Virus record (IMG/VR): IMGVR_UViG_3300032271_000680
Location: 1-36,276 of that record
Origin: a virus
Length of the DNA: 36,276 nt
Direction: 5' to 3' (one strand)
The notes under the pieces were generated by a model that was not told where the DNA came from, did not search any database, and worked only from the letters and a program-made list of their open reading frames with translations. A program made the position numbers and the translations under genes. Shown one piece after another: positions 8,221 to 16,803 of the stretch (its first letter is position 1; every line of letters starts with the position of its first letter).

Positions 8221-9285
8221 ATGGCTGTTTCTTTCATCACGGCTGGTGGCGGACTTGATGCTTATGTCCCGTCCACGAATGCCATCGTTTCTGGCGCACT
8301 TCAGGTGGAATTCACCCGCGCCATTAACACGTTTGCTATCACGCAGTACGCGCAGATTGTTCCCGTCAGCCAGATGACTGGCTACTACCTGCGCCTTAAT
8401 CCGGACGATAACGTCCGCATTAAGTCCAACAACGAGTTCAACTGGCCGCTGGGCGATTCGCGTCCGATGGGTAAGGAGAACGAGCATGCGTTCGTGCAGT
8501 TCACGACGCAGCGTTTCGCGTTCCCCTTCTTCATCCCGACCGAAACCCAGAAGCAGGCTGCTTGGGACATTGTTGCGGCGCATGCCCGCAGCAAGGCTCA
8601 ACTGGCGATGACGGCGCGTACTTCGCGCGCTGCCAGCGTCATCCTAAATTCCAGCAATGAGTTTGCCGATGTTGGCAATTATGCCGCCACGGCGGGCGCA
8701 GGCAGCGGCGGTCCCGGTCAGGGTTCGTGGTACTCCGGAACCGAAGGAAACGGATACATTCAGGGAACCATTCAGTTTGTCCTGCGCAAGATTGCGCAGT
8801 CCACCGCTGGTGCTGTCCGTCCGGAAGACATCAACATGGTTCTTAATCCCACGACTGCATACAAGATGTCGCAGTCGCCGGAAATCCGGTCTTACGTCAA
8901 GAATTACCCGGCGGCTCTGCCGTTCCTTCAGAATTCTGACATCTTCAGCAAGTATGGCCTGCCCCCGTACATCTTCGGCGTGAAGTTGGTTGTCGATGAT
9001 TCGGTGCTTGTCAGCACGCAGAAGAAGACCGGAACGCGTGCCGAAACCCGCACTTACGCTTGGGGCGACGATCAGGTTGCGTTCCTCTCGCGTCCGGGCG
9101 GTCTGGTTGGCGTCGAAGGTTCGACTTCGTTCAGCACGGTTCAGATCATGGCTTTCGAAGACATGACCGTGGAAAACTGGACGGATCCGAACAACCGTCG
9201 CATTGAAGGCCGCGTGATTGACAATAGCGTTGCCGCGATTGTCGCTCCGCAGTCTGGCTACTACATCGCCAGCGTCGCGTCCTAA
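8221..9285 (+). CDS. Major capsid protein
   Basis: 354 aa, preceded by AAAGGAGG, the best ribosome site in the late block, as expected for the most abundant virion protein. It lies right after scaffold and decoration genes and is followed by a strong hairpin. Length and composition fit an HK97-fold capsid protein of the Mu-like head type: an N-terminal arm (residues 1-40), a long mixed central region, and a C-terminal VIDNSVAAIVAPQSGYYIASVAS segment. A Gly-rich loop at about 160-180 may be an insertion or surface loop. Family-level assignment is by position, size and expression signals. Confidence 0.85.
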   Translation: MAVSFITAGGGLDAYVPSTNAIVSGALQVEFTRAINTFAITQYAQIVPVSQMTGYYLRLNPDDNVRIKSNNEFNWPLGDSRPMGKENEHAFVQFTTQRFAFPFFIPTETQKQAAWDIVAAHARSKAQLAMTARTSRAASVILNSSNEFADVGNYAATAGAGSGGPGQGSWYSGTEGNGYIQGTIQFVLRKIAQSTAGAVRPEDINMVLNPTTAYKMSQSPEIRSYVKNYPAALPFLQNSDIFSKYGLPPYIFGVKLVVDDSVLVSTQKKTGTRAETRTYAWGDDQVAFLSRPGGLVGVEGSTSFSTVQIMAFEDMTVENWTDPNNRRIEGRVIDNSVAAIVAPQSGYYIASVAS

Positions 9286-9306
9286 TTGGTTTAAAACCAC
9301 TCGGAA

Positions 9307-9338
9307 CAAGGGGCAGGGACTTCGGTTCCTGCCCCTTG
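9307..9338 (+). terminator. Very stable UUCG hairpin after the major capsid gene
   Basis: Arms 9307-9320 and 9325-9338 pair over 14 bp (one G-U) around a TTCG loop closed by C-G, the exceptionally stable C(UUCG)G tetraloop. No T-run follows, so it may be a partial terminator or a 3' mRNA stabiliser that raises capsid mRNA relative to downstream tail genes. It sits 21 bases after the capsid stop. Confidence 0.7.
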
Positions 9339-9355
9339 GACCATGAGGAAATCAC

Positions 9356-9850
9356 ATGCCTGCCTATGCGACTTATTCGGACTTGGAGGCATCGCTTGAC
9401 GCAAACGTGATTGCGCAGTTGTGCAGCGATACCGGGACTTCCAATCCAAGCGGATCGTCCATTGCTGTGGCGCTTCTGGGGCGTGCGTCCAGCATTGTGC
9501 AGGCCTATGCGCGAGTTGGAAACATTTATACGGACTTGGATTTGAACACGCTGGCCAGTAACAAAGATGGCCTGCTCATCATGATTACAACCGGGCTTGC
9601 GGCGGAACTGCTGTTTCAGCGTCGCGCTATGAAGATTCCGCCCGCCGTGGAAGCGCAGTTGACGCAGGTAAAGGCGATGCTGGAAGCCCTGCGTGACGGC
9701 AAGATGATTTTCGGGAATCTGTCCAAAGCAGCAAATGCGGGCGTTGGCGAAGTCTCTGCCGTGTCTGCCAACAATCTGTCGTGGTACAACAACATGAGCA
9801 GCAGCGCGTTCTTCAAGCCGCGCACAAACGACGTTTACCGCGGGGGATGA
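9356..9850 (+). CDS. Head-tail connector candidate (Mu gp36-like / DUF1320-like)
   Basis: 164 aa. Position directly after the major capsid gene, the YATYSDLEASLD start, and a mostly helical make-up with conserved-looking GRASSIVQAYARVG fit small adaptor proteins that extend the portal (Mu gp36-like). In such proteins the N-terminal helices pack against the portal and a C-terminal tail reaches the next ring. AGGAAA precedes the ATG. The last 40 residues (SWYNNMSSSAFFKPRTNDVYRGG) are of a kind seen at the end of such connectors. The exact family is uncertain. Confidence 0.6.
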   Translation: MPAYATYSDLEASLDANVIAQLCSDTGTSNPSGSSIAVALLGRASSIVQAYARVGNIYTDLDLNTLASNKDGLLIMITTGLAAELLFQRRAMKIPPAVEAQLTQVKAMLEALRDGKMIFGNLSKAANAGVGEVSAVSANNLSWYNNMSSSAFFKPRTNDVYRGG

Positions 9851-9853
9851 TGC

Positions 9854-10534
9854 ATGGGAAAGTGGGGAAAGAAAGTAGCGGCAGCACTTCTTGATCCCAG
9901 CGTGCAAAACGGCATTGCCGTTCTGGTGGCGCGATATTCGAAGGAACATATTGCGAATAGTGCGGGGCGGGGAGCCACGGGACAAGAAGCGGCGCTAAAG
10001 CCGCTGAAGTCCATTCGGGGCGAGTATTGGACTATCAAGAAGCCGAAGGACATGACTTCGGTGAAGCAGACTCGCAAGAAGACTGTCATTGAACTGACCA
10101 AGCAGGGGGATACGACGGTTGCCAAGGAAGTTCAGGTGACTGAATATCTGCTTGAAAGCGTGTCGTATCGCGAAGGCGGCAAGCCGCTGTTGGATACGGG
10201 ACAGATGCTTCGGGACATGGGAGCGAATAGCCATACTCGCGGCAAGGACATTCAGATCACGATTCGTGGTCCGCTGCATGCCATTTTCCATGAATCGGGC
10301 TTCAAGACCAAGGGGCCAAACTTCATACCGCTAACTAGAAATGCCAAGCGGAAACATGCCACGGGAAACAATCCGGCGAAGGAAGGTTTGCTGCAGGGCA
10401 AGGATTACATCATGGCATGGCGGGGCGTCACGGTCCCCAAGCGTCCATTCATGGTTCCGACGAACAACGAATGGGTAGAAATCGGAAAGTCCATTAGAAT
10501 GGGCCTAGCGCGAATCTTGAAAGGAAGAACGTAA
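9854..10534 (+). CDS. Virion morphogenesis / tail completion protein (Mu gpG-like)
   Basis: 226 aa, basic. GGKPLLDTGQMLRDMGA at about 110-127, followed by HAIFHESGFKTKG and then KRPFMVPTNNEW near 195-206, matches the motif order of the phage virion morphogenesis / tail completion family (an LxDTGxLxxS-like motif, then a loop with G, then RPF). These proteins act at the head-tail joint. It starts 4 bases after the connector gene, and its stop shares one base with the next ATG (TAATG). Confidence 0.72.
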   Translation: MGKWGKKVAAALLDPSVQNGIAVLVARYSKEHIANSAGRGATGQEAALKPLKSIRGEYWTIKKPKDMTSVKQTRKKTVIELTKQGDTTVAKEVQVTEYLLESVSYREGGKPLLDTGQMLRDMGANSHTRGKDIQITIRGPLHAIFHESGFKTKGPNFIPLTRNAKRKHATGNNPAKEGLLQGKDYIMAWRGVTVPKRPFMVPTNNEWVEIGKSIRMGLARILKGRT

Positions 10535-11034
10535 TGGCAATGAGCATCTTTGTTGCTGGTCCCACAAAGGTTCAGATTAATCTGACGGGTACTTGGCTTG
10601 ATTTGGGCATGACTGACAACGACAGCCTGCCGCAGATGACCTTTACCGACAACGTGCATGAAATCAAGACATCGGCATCGGGTGATGTTCCGGAAGAACT
10701 TGTCCTGCGAAATACGCAGGCGGTGGTGAGTTGCACGCTCGTCAAATGGGATGCGACGTACTACCTGAACATGCTGCAGCAGCAGCGATCCGGCTCTACC
10801 GATGGGTATAAGACTACGGTGGGACGCCTGCTGGTGTCTGGCGGCGGAACCTTTGGTCTGAAACTGCTGCCGACCATTTCGAATCGACCGACCTATACGT
10901 TTGGTACGGCATTCCTGATTGGCGATGCCGTGGCGCATTCGAATTTCGGAAACGTCGAGCAGCGTCTTGGCCTGACGTTCCGTTGCATCCCCACGCCCAG
11001 CACCAATCTTCTTATGGCTACGGGAACTTCCTAA
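10534..11034 (+). CDS. Tail tube (major tail) protein candidate
   Basis: 166 aa. It lies between the tail completion gene and the frameshifted tail chaperones, where siphoviruses carry the tail tube gene. The sequence looks all-beta, starting MAMSIFVAGPTKVQINLTGTWLDLGMTDND, with many Thr, Val and Leu and few charges, as expected for a self-assembling tube protein. The start overlaps the previous stop by one base, and its stop overlaps the next ATG by one base (TAATG). The assignment depends on order and composition. Confidence 0.65.
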   Translation: MAMSIFVAGPTKVQINLTGTWLDLGMTDNDSLPQMTFTDNVHEIKTSASGDVPEELVLRNTQAVVSCTLVKWDATYYLNMLQQQRSGSTDGYKTTVGRLLVSGGGTFGLKLLPTISNRPTYTFGTAFLIGDAVAHSNFGNVEQRLGLTFRCIPTPSTNLLMATGTS

Positions 11035-11288
11035 TGATTGACCTGAACGAAGATAATGATCCCCTGCTCTTCCGCGTGCAGATTCCCTCTGGCGCGCTGA
11101 TCGTTCAATGGACTGAAGTGTGTGCCGCCGCGCAGCCGACTTCGGATGCGGCGCCAAACATGCAGTCTCTTGCCGCGGCGGTTCGCAAGGTGTCGCGTAC
11201 GCCCGATGTTGCTGCGCAGGCCACGGACGAAGTTCTTGTCGCCGTCTGCGAGCGCATTGCACGGGCGATCAAGACTTCGGGAAACTGA
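11034..11288 (+). CDS. Tail assembly chaperone, short (gpG-like) product
   Basis: 84 aa from ATG 11034. The start overlaps the upstream stop (TAATG). It ends at TGA 11286-11288, which directly follows the slippery heptamer GGGAAAC. In lambda the equivalent G protein binds the tape measure and recruits tail tube protein, and is absent from the virion. The sequence (MIDLNEDNDPLLFRVQIPSG at the start, then helical to RIARAIKTSGN) is not diagnostic; the assignment rests on the frameshift architecture and the gene order tube - chaperones - tape measure. Confidence 0.75.
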   Translation: MIDLNEDNDPLLFRVQIPSGALIVQWTEVCAAAQPTSDAAPNMQSLAAAVRKVSRTPDVAAQATDEVLVAVCERIARAIKTSGN

Positions 11289-11542
11289 CACGGGAGGCCG
11301 CGCTGTTCCTCGCGGTTTACGGGCGTCCTCCCAGCGACTTTGACAAGGAAACTGCGATGGGTCTTGCTCAAAACATCCCCATGATTGAAGCAAGACTGAG
11401 CCTTGCATTGGCCCGAGGTATTGCCATTGCGTTTGGTTCAGGAGAGGCCGCACAGCAGGCGGTGCTGGCTGCGACTGGAAACGCCGAACTGGCGTGGAAG
11501 GTTCGCATGCAGGCTGAACATCAGAAGGCGGTGATGCAATGA
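11034..11542 (+). CDS. Tail assembly chaperone, -1 frameshift fusion (gpGT-like) product
   Basis: 169 aa when ribosomes slip back one base on GGGAAAC at 11279-11285. They then read CTG ACA CGG from 11285 instead of stopping, adding 85 residues (LTREAALFLAVYGRPPSDF to HQKAVMQ). The downstream open frame lacks a start codon with a ribosome site of its own, which supports expression only by frameshifting. In lambda the fused T domain binds soluble tail tube protein. The stop at 11540-11542 overlaps the next ATG. Frameshift efficiency cannot be judged from sequence. Confidence 0.82.
11279..11285 (+). promoter_or_regulatory. -1 ribosomal frameshift heptamer GGGAAAC
   Basis: Codons in the 0 frame are G GGA AAC, a canonical X XXY YYZ site, differing from lambda's GGGAAAG in only the last base. 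The 0-frame stop TGA follows at once, and the -1 frame stays open for 255 bases. I saw no strong stem-loop immediately downstream. Confidence 0.88.
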
Positions 11543-11991
11543 GTACCAATTCCGCGGTTTGGAATGAATTGCTTGCCGAAATTCAGGCGTGGATGATCGA
11601 TAACGGTTTCGGAAATTCTGTGTATCTGTCCGAAGCGCCGGGAGAAGAAACGATCAGCCAATATGCCGTGCAGGTGATTCCGGGCGGTGATACTGCCTTG
11701 CATTGGCGTAGCGGCGTTGCGCTTCAAGAAGCAAAGATTGACATCGTGGTTTGGTGGCGCAATCTTCTTGATCCAACCAATCGTGCGACCTATCGAATTG
11801 CCGGAACTGCGGGCATCGAGTCATTCATTGATGGTCTTCGAATCCTTTTAAATCAAAATGATTTGAACGGCCAGTTGACCATTCCATTGACGTGGCGTTC
11901 TGGTGGTCAGGTCGAGCAGGTAACGGACTTGGTGGGATGGATGCGCGGCACGGAAACATTTGTGTGCGCCTTTGAGAATATGGGAGCGTAA
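11539..11991 (+). CDS. Tail-region protein, unknown (possible tail terminator or chaperone-linked)
   Basis: 150 aa, not recognised. The ATG overlaps the stop of the frameshift product by 4 bases, so it is translated with the chaperones. It has an N-terminal helix (SAVWNELLAEIQAWMIDNG), then mixed alpha/beta sequence with IDIVVWWRN near residue 71 and a C-terminal strand-like VCAFENMGA. Size and fold impression are close to tail terminators, but those usually precede the tube gene, so this remains a guess from neighbourhood. Confidence 0.65.
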   Translation: MSTNSAVWNELLAEIQAWMIDNGFGNSVYLSEAPGEETISQYAVQVIPGGDTALHWRSGVALQEAKIDIVVWWRNLLDPTNRATYRIAGTAGIESFIDGLRILLNQNDLNGQLTIPLTWRSGGQVEQVTDLVGWMRGTETFVCAFENMGA

Positions 11992-11993
11992 CC

Positions 11994-12776
11994 ATGCAAG
12001 ACCTTGGGCGCATCATTATTGACATCAATGAGAATGGCGGAGGCGGGAAGGCTGAAGGCGTCAGCGGCGTTGGCGACATGGCAAAGACGGCGGAATCCGC
12101 CGCGAGCGAAGCAGCAGCGGGAACCGAATTTGAGGCGCTAGAAGCCGCGGTGAGCGCGACCGGGGCGGCATTCGTGGCGATTGGTGCTGCAATTGAAATC
12201 GGCGTTGCCGCAATTAAAGGCATGGCCAAGGCCATTGCGTTTATGCATAATCAGATTATGGACTTTGCCGCCAGCATCAAGGACTTTAGCCCAGCCGTTG
12301 CGGTGGCGGACATGGAGAATGAAATCAAGATGATGGCCACCAAGTTCCGCATGGGGGCTGCGGTTGGTGGCGCCGTCGGTGGATACATTCAGGAAGTCGG
12401 CGGACTGGAACGAAGCCTTACCGAACTAAAGGGCTATGCATCGGGTCTGCTGTCGATCATTCTGAAGCCGATGCTCAAGGCTATCAATGCCGGATTGGAC
12501 TTCTTGAAGCAATATCTTCCGGCAATCTTGGAAGGTATTGCCAAGATTATGGAAGTGATTGCCATGGTCTTCAATCAGATTGGTGGCTATCTGGTTGGTC
12601 AAGGCGGATTGTTCGCGGCGGCGGGTGTGGTGTTCAATGTGATTGCAGCAAACGTCTATCAAATGTCGCGAGACGTTCGCGCCATCAAGACCAATACATC
12701 GCCCGATCCGGACTTCTCTCAGATTAATCAGGGCTTCTTGAATGACCTTCGCTTGATGGGAGCAAAGATTCCATGA
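11994..12776 (+). CDS. Tape measure protein candidate, unusually short
   Basis: 260 aa. It follows the tail chaperones, where the tape measure gene is expected. It is almost wholly helical with Ala/Gly-rich hydrophobic stretches (residues about 55-80 and 120-135, and GGYLVGQGGLFAAAGVVFNVIAANV near 197-221, quoted from parts), typical of tape measure cores. Such proteins set tail length and enter the host membrane during DNA ejection. At roughly 1.5 angstrom per residue this would give only about a 40 nm tail. GGAG lies upstream of the ATG; its stop overlaps the next start (ATGA). Confidence 0.65.
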   Translation: MQDLGRIIIDINENGGGGKAEGVSGVGDMAKTAESAASEAAAGTEFEALEAAVSATGAAFVAIGAAIEIGVAAIKGMAKAIAFMHNQIMDFAASIKDFSPAVAVADMENEIKMMATKFRMGAAVGGAVGGYIQEVGGLERSLTELKGYASGLLSIILKPMLKAINAGLDFLKQYLPAILEGIAKIMEVIAMVFNQIGGYLVGQGGLFAAAGVVFNVIAANVYQMSRDVRAIKTNTSPDPDFSQINQGFLNDLRLMGAKIP

Positions 12777-14638
12777 GCATTGCAACCGGAAATGCATACG
12801 TCACAATCACTTATGCGGGAACTGATTACTATCTTCAGTTCGCCAATGTGACTTCATATGACATGAAGCCCGTATATGCCGAAGATGGCTATACGACCAT
12901 TCGATACGACCGCATCATTTCCGGAACAGCAGTAGTTTCAGATGGCTATCAGACATTTCTCGGATTGCAGTTGCTTCTTGCCAACGCATCGGGAAAAGTT
13001 GACAGCGTTTATGTGAAACTCAATCAAGGCACGACGGAAATCCTTGTGGGAGCAGAAGCCCCGGACGCGCTGAATGGTCCGTTGGTCGCACTTAGTGTCA
13101 CGGAATTGAATGGCCGTCGAACAGCGGTTGTCACATTCAGCATTCAAATATCGACAACGAGCGGTCTTGCATCTTCGTCGACTGATTCCAATCCGATTGT
13201 TGCGCACCGCTGGGTATCGTCGTTTGCACTCGATGAATCAGGTGTTATCACGCGTACCGTGACTGGAACACTCATTCTGTCGCTCGACAAATATCGCGGC
13301 GGAACAAGTCAAACCCCGGCAACCGGATCGAATGTTGGGGCTGCAAATGGCAAGGCGCCATGGGCAGACCTGTTCCGAAAGGCTGTCAGTCCGTTGTTTT
13401 CCAGCGATACTCCGACTGCAGCAAATGTATGGCGTCGTGCTTCGCAGACGTATGCATACAACGAATCAGGAAATTCGCTTATCTATACCATCGTTGATAA
13501 GCAGGCCAAAATCAATCTTCCGGATGCGGCCATTACCGGAACTGCGGAATTTAGTTATGAGCGGTCGCTTTCAAATTGGTCATGGGCAACCTTCCGATTC
13601 AACTGCGAACTGACGGGAACCATGACCACGACCACGCGTTCTTTGGTGGACGCGGCGGTTGCTCTTGCGACAAGTCGAATTGATTTCAAGAAGTCGCGAT
13701 TTGACCGATTGAGCGTGACTGAATCGGAAATGCTCGACAAGCCGAAGATTCGGTTTGAACTATCGGTCCTGTATCCGGCTGCTTCGGGGGATGGTGGCGT
13801 CGGAACGGCCAGCGCGGTGGTTCTTGCGGGACAACTTGGCAAGCATTTCTCCGTTCTTCGTAACTGCCCGTGGCAGGTTCCGGCGTATGGTGATGGCGTC
13901 AACGGCGGCGTTGCGGGAATTCCTCATTGGTACGACAACACAATGTCGGCCAAGACAACGAATTCCGTGCTTCCGACTCCGGTGGCCGATGTCATTGCCA
14001 CGCTGAGCGAAGCGTGCGAGCCGGGAACTCCAACAATCATCATGGCTGGATCGGATCCGTCGTTTGATGCAGCGAACGCGGAAATGCAAGCGGGTCCGTA
14101 TTCAGGACTATCGCAAACCACGTTTGAAGCAGGCGGCTGGCCCGCCACGGTTGAGCGAGCATCGACGGTAACAAGCGTCTCAACAGATACGCGCATGCAT
14201 CGACTGCAGACGCTTTACACGCAGGGAAGCGATTTCGTGTTCCAAGCGGGCAAGGCGGATGTTGTGGTAGAGGAAGTCAGCACGGTTAAGCGTGTCAATG
14301 ATCCGCCCAATCGTGTGTTCCGTCCTGTTCCCTCTGGGTTTATCGTCATTAAGGACGATTGGAAAGTCAACTTTGGCGATGTTGATCCGGCAGGACATCG
14401 CACCTATATTGGGGTGTACACACGAACCCTTCGATCCGTGGATACGGGCGGCGCAACCACGTCCGGCGGATATTCCACGGTTTCCGGAAGACGGCAATGG
14501 TGGCCAAGTTCGCAGAAGGTAACTGCACCGCTTGTTCTCGGTTATGAACCGGGCTCTGATGGACAAAATCAATCTGTGTCCGTCTTTGGAACTACTCCGC
14601 AGTCTTATCTGCTTGGATCGCCGCAGGCATACGCATGA
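12773..14638 (+). CDS. Large tail protein, unknown (distal tail / hub region)
   Basis: 621 aa, not recognised at family level. It is predominantly beta-like (alternating T, V, S, Y), opening with AYVTITYAGTDYYLQFANVTSYDM, and has no signal peptide, membrane segment or Cys cluster. Its place right after the tape measure candidate suggests the distal tail or baseplate hub, where siphoviruses encode the Dit and Tal-type proteins. It overlaps both neighbours by 4 bases (ATGA). No enzymatic motif was seen. Confidence 0.75.
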   Translation: MSIATGNAYVTITYAGTDYYLQFANVTSYDMKPVYAEDGYTTIRYDRIISGTAVVSDGYQTFLGLQLLLANASGKVDSVYVKLNQGTTEILVGAEAPDALNGPLVALSVTELNGRRTAVVTFSIQISTTSGLASSSTDSNPIVAHRWVSSFALDESGVITRTVTGTLILSLDKYRGGTSQTPATGSNVGAANGKAPWADLFRKAVSPLFSSDTPTAANVWRRASQTYAYNESGNSLIYTIVDKQAKINLPDAAITGTAEFSYERSLSNWSWATFRFNCELTGTMTTTTRSLVDAAVALATSRIDFKKSRFDRLSVTESEMLDKPKIRFELSVLYPAASGDGGVGTASAVVLAGQLGKHFSVLRNCPWQVPAYGDGVNGGVAGIPHWYDNTMSAKTTNSVLPTPVADVIATLSEACEPGTPTIIMAGSDPSFDAANAEMQAGPYSGLSQTTFEAGGWPATVERASTVTSVSTDTRMHRLQTLYTQGSDFVFQAGKADVVVEEVSTVKRVNDPPNRVFRPVPSGFIVIKDDWKVNFGDVDPAGHRTYIGVYTRTLRSVDTGGATTSGGYSTVSGRRQWWPSSQKVTAPLVLGYEPGSDGQNQSVSVFGTTPQSYLLGSPQAYA

Positions 14639-16431
14639 CCCTTCAGGCTTACATTACCGTTGGAACTACTGATATTCCCGTGTTGTTTCCCTCGGATCGA
14701 ATGAGGGAGACTGCGCGGCAGATTGGAATTGATGAAGCCGATTTGTTTCGAATTGATAATCCCGCCGGATTGTCAAGGCATTTTCGCGCATCGCTCATGA
14801 TCGCCAGTACGCAGTTGGCGACGCTTTATGCGGATTCGGTATATGTGTCGTTGACTCTTGATGATGGTAGTGGTTTTCCGGTGGTGTATTCGCGATTGAC
14901 CGCACGCCCACCGCAGCCATTGTTCTATGGCCAACAAGGCGGAACTGTGCTTGTCGAATTGGTTGATGACAGATGGGCATGGAAATTTAGTACAGCAGCG
15001 ACGGGAAACGCGCTGTATTCGGCATGGTCATCCGATGGCCGATGGGAAGTAAACGACCTGCCGGATATTGGCACATTGACGGCCGCGATTAGCACGGCAG
15101 CATCATCGTTTGCTTTGCAAATGCCGTTTGGGTATACGACTCCGCCGCTTGATCCGATTACTCGCCTGTCCGATTTTGTTGGATCACCCAATATCAGTCT
15201 TGCGTTGCTGCTTGATGCCATCGCCGTAGCAAGTTCGCAAGTCATTATTCATGCGGCAAGTCCGGCTGATCCGACGCAAAATCCGTTGATTTATGTCAAT
15301 AGAGATAGTTTATTCAGTTATTACGACGATTACATGCGTCTGTATAAACGCGCAATTCGTGGGGGATGTGAACCGACTGCGGGCGTTGCTGGTGGAAATG
15401 ACGCGCTTGTAAATCTGTGGAACACATATGGATATCAGCGCAGATGTCCGGGTGGAACCTACGTCATTTATCCCTCCCGTTATGTAGAAGGAATGACAGT
15501 TTACGACAATTGCGCCTTGTCAAACACAATTCCTTCGCAGCGAAATTTTGCTACAAATTCCCTGTCATTCAACTATCAAGTGCCAGTTTGGAATCGCATT
15601 GGTGTTGGTCCGGGTGTGGCGTGTTTGACGGAATCGGCAGTTGTTACCAATTCTTCTTCCGGGGTTCTTAAAACGCCACCGGGATGGGATCCTGCGGCTT
15701 TGACAGCCGCAGTTGCACAGCAATATGCGGGACGATATAGAAATGTTCCGTTTGGTCGAACGGTTTGGGCAGGATGGTTGAATGCCTATGCCGAAGGACT
15801 GTGCATTGGACAAATTGGTTGTGTGTCATATCGACTTGCGATTATTGATGGCGAATTGTCGCCATACACAATTTCCATTGCAGACGAAAACGACTGGATT
15901 TTTGGAGCGCCGGGATACGCCGAGACGGATCCGGCAAAGGTAATTACGGCCAAGGGGAAGGCGCAGGCTTATCGCAACTGCGTTGGTTCAACCATCATTG
16001 ATGCACCGCCTCCCAATACTCGTGTCTTCCCGGCGCGCATTACCAGCGCCGAACAATATGCAACATGGAAATGGCGTTACGGATTCGTCGAAGTTGAGCC
16101 GGAACAATCAATTCCCGGCCATCTGGGCAAACAAGCCGTTGATATTGGTTCATATGCTCGTACTGGAGACGTTGCCATTAACATGTCAGAAAATGGCAAC
16201 ATCTTTGTATCCAATGGAAATATTGGAAATGTCATTGCGCCCGGAGTGAATCAATCCGATTACGGCAACGGTCAAGTTGTGTATGCCAAACCAATTTCTG
16301 CGGGAACGATTGTCATGATGTGTGAGCATTTCCCTACGGTATCAGTTGCCAATCAATTGGCAACAGCAACATTTAAACCGCAATATTGGTTCTCGATGGC
16401 CAATGCCGTACTTGTGACGTGCGGCGCGTAA
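14635..16431 (+). CDS. Large tail protein, unknown (tail hub / tip candidate)
   Basis: 598 aa, not recognised. The N-terminal half looks globular with helical and beta segments; the C-terminal half carries VSNGNIGNVIAPGVN-type beta repeats. A cluster of Cys (GGCEPT, RRCPGG, DNCALS, VACLTE, GLCIGQIGCVSY) between residues about 245 and 400 is unusual for a tail hub and recalls the Cys-rich gene at 19838. It starts inside the previous stop (ATGA). A role in the tail tip or adhesion device is inferred from position. Confidence 0.75.
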   Translation: MTLQAYITVGTTDIPVLFPSDRMRETARQIGIDEADLFRIDNPAGLSRHFRASLMIASTQLATLYADSVYVSLTLDDGSGFPVVYSRLTARPPQPLFYGQQGGTVLVELVDDRWAWKFSTAATGNALYSAWSSDGRWEVNDLPDIGTLTAAISTAASSFALQMPFGYTTPPLDPITRLSDFVGSPNISLALLLDAIAVASSQVIIHAASPADPTQNPLIYVNRDSLFSYYDDYMRLYKRAIRGGCEPTAGVAGGNDALVNLWNTYGYQRRCPGGTYVIYPSRYVEGMTVYDNCALSNTIPSQRNFATNSLSFNYQVPVWNRIGVGPGVACLTESAVVTNSSSGVLKTPPGWDPAALTAAVAQQYAGRYRNVPFGRTVWAGWLNAYAEGLCIGQIGCVSYRLAIIDGELSPYTISIADENDWIFGAPGYAETDPAKVITAKGKAQAYRNCVGSTIIDAPPPNTRVFPARITSAEQYATWKWRYGFVEVEPEQSIPGHLGKQAVDIGSYARTGDVAINMSENGNIFVSNGNIGNVIAPGVNQSDYGNGQVVYAKPISAGTIVMMCEHFPTVSVANQLATATFKPQYWFSMANAVLVTCGA

Positions 16432-16446
16432 ACTACGGAGGAAGCC

Positions 16447-16803
16447 ATGGATACCGTCTGGAACATCATCTTTCAGCAGGGCGCCGAATTTCAAGCAACC
16501 GTGTCGGTTGATAATTGGCCGAGCAATTATCCAGCCCTATCTACGGCTACGGATTGGCGCCTTCGCGTCGCTCAACCCGGTGGAACGGCATTTCTGACGG
16601 CAACGACCGCAAATTACATTACCCTGAATGGCGCAAAAACTTCTGCGACCATTATTGTTCCACAGCAGATTACTTCCGGGTTTCCTGCGGGACTTGGTTA
16701 TTACGACCTAGACATCATCTTTCCGGGATCGCCTAATAATGTCATCAAGCGACTTATTTCGCTTGGACAGGTGCAGACCAACATTTATGCGGGGTCAACG
16801 TAA
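16447..16803 (+). CDS. Small beta-rich protein preceding the tail fibre
   Basis: 118 aa with ACGGAGGAAGCC before the ATG, a strong ribosome site. The pattern (WNIIFQQGAEFQATVSVDNW at the start, then WRLRVAQPGG and YYDLDIIFPG) matches short beta-sandwich proteins often encoded next to receptor-binding fibres in siphovirus baseplates. Their usual role is to connect fibres to the baseplate. The stop overlaps the fibre gene start by one base. Function is inferred from location and shape only. Confidence 0.7.
   Translation: MDTVWNIIFQQGAEFQATVSVDNWPSNYPALSTATDWRLRVAQPGGTAFLTATTANYITLNGAKTSATIIVPQQITSGFPAGLGYYDLDIIFPGSPNNVIKRLISLGQVQTNIYAGST

Noticed and set aside
11120-11284. Independent start for the second chaperone frame
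   Set aside because: Only rare start codons without a ribosome site; the slippery heptamer explains expression better.
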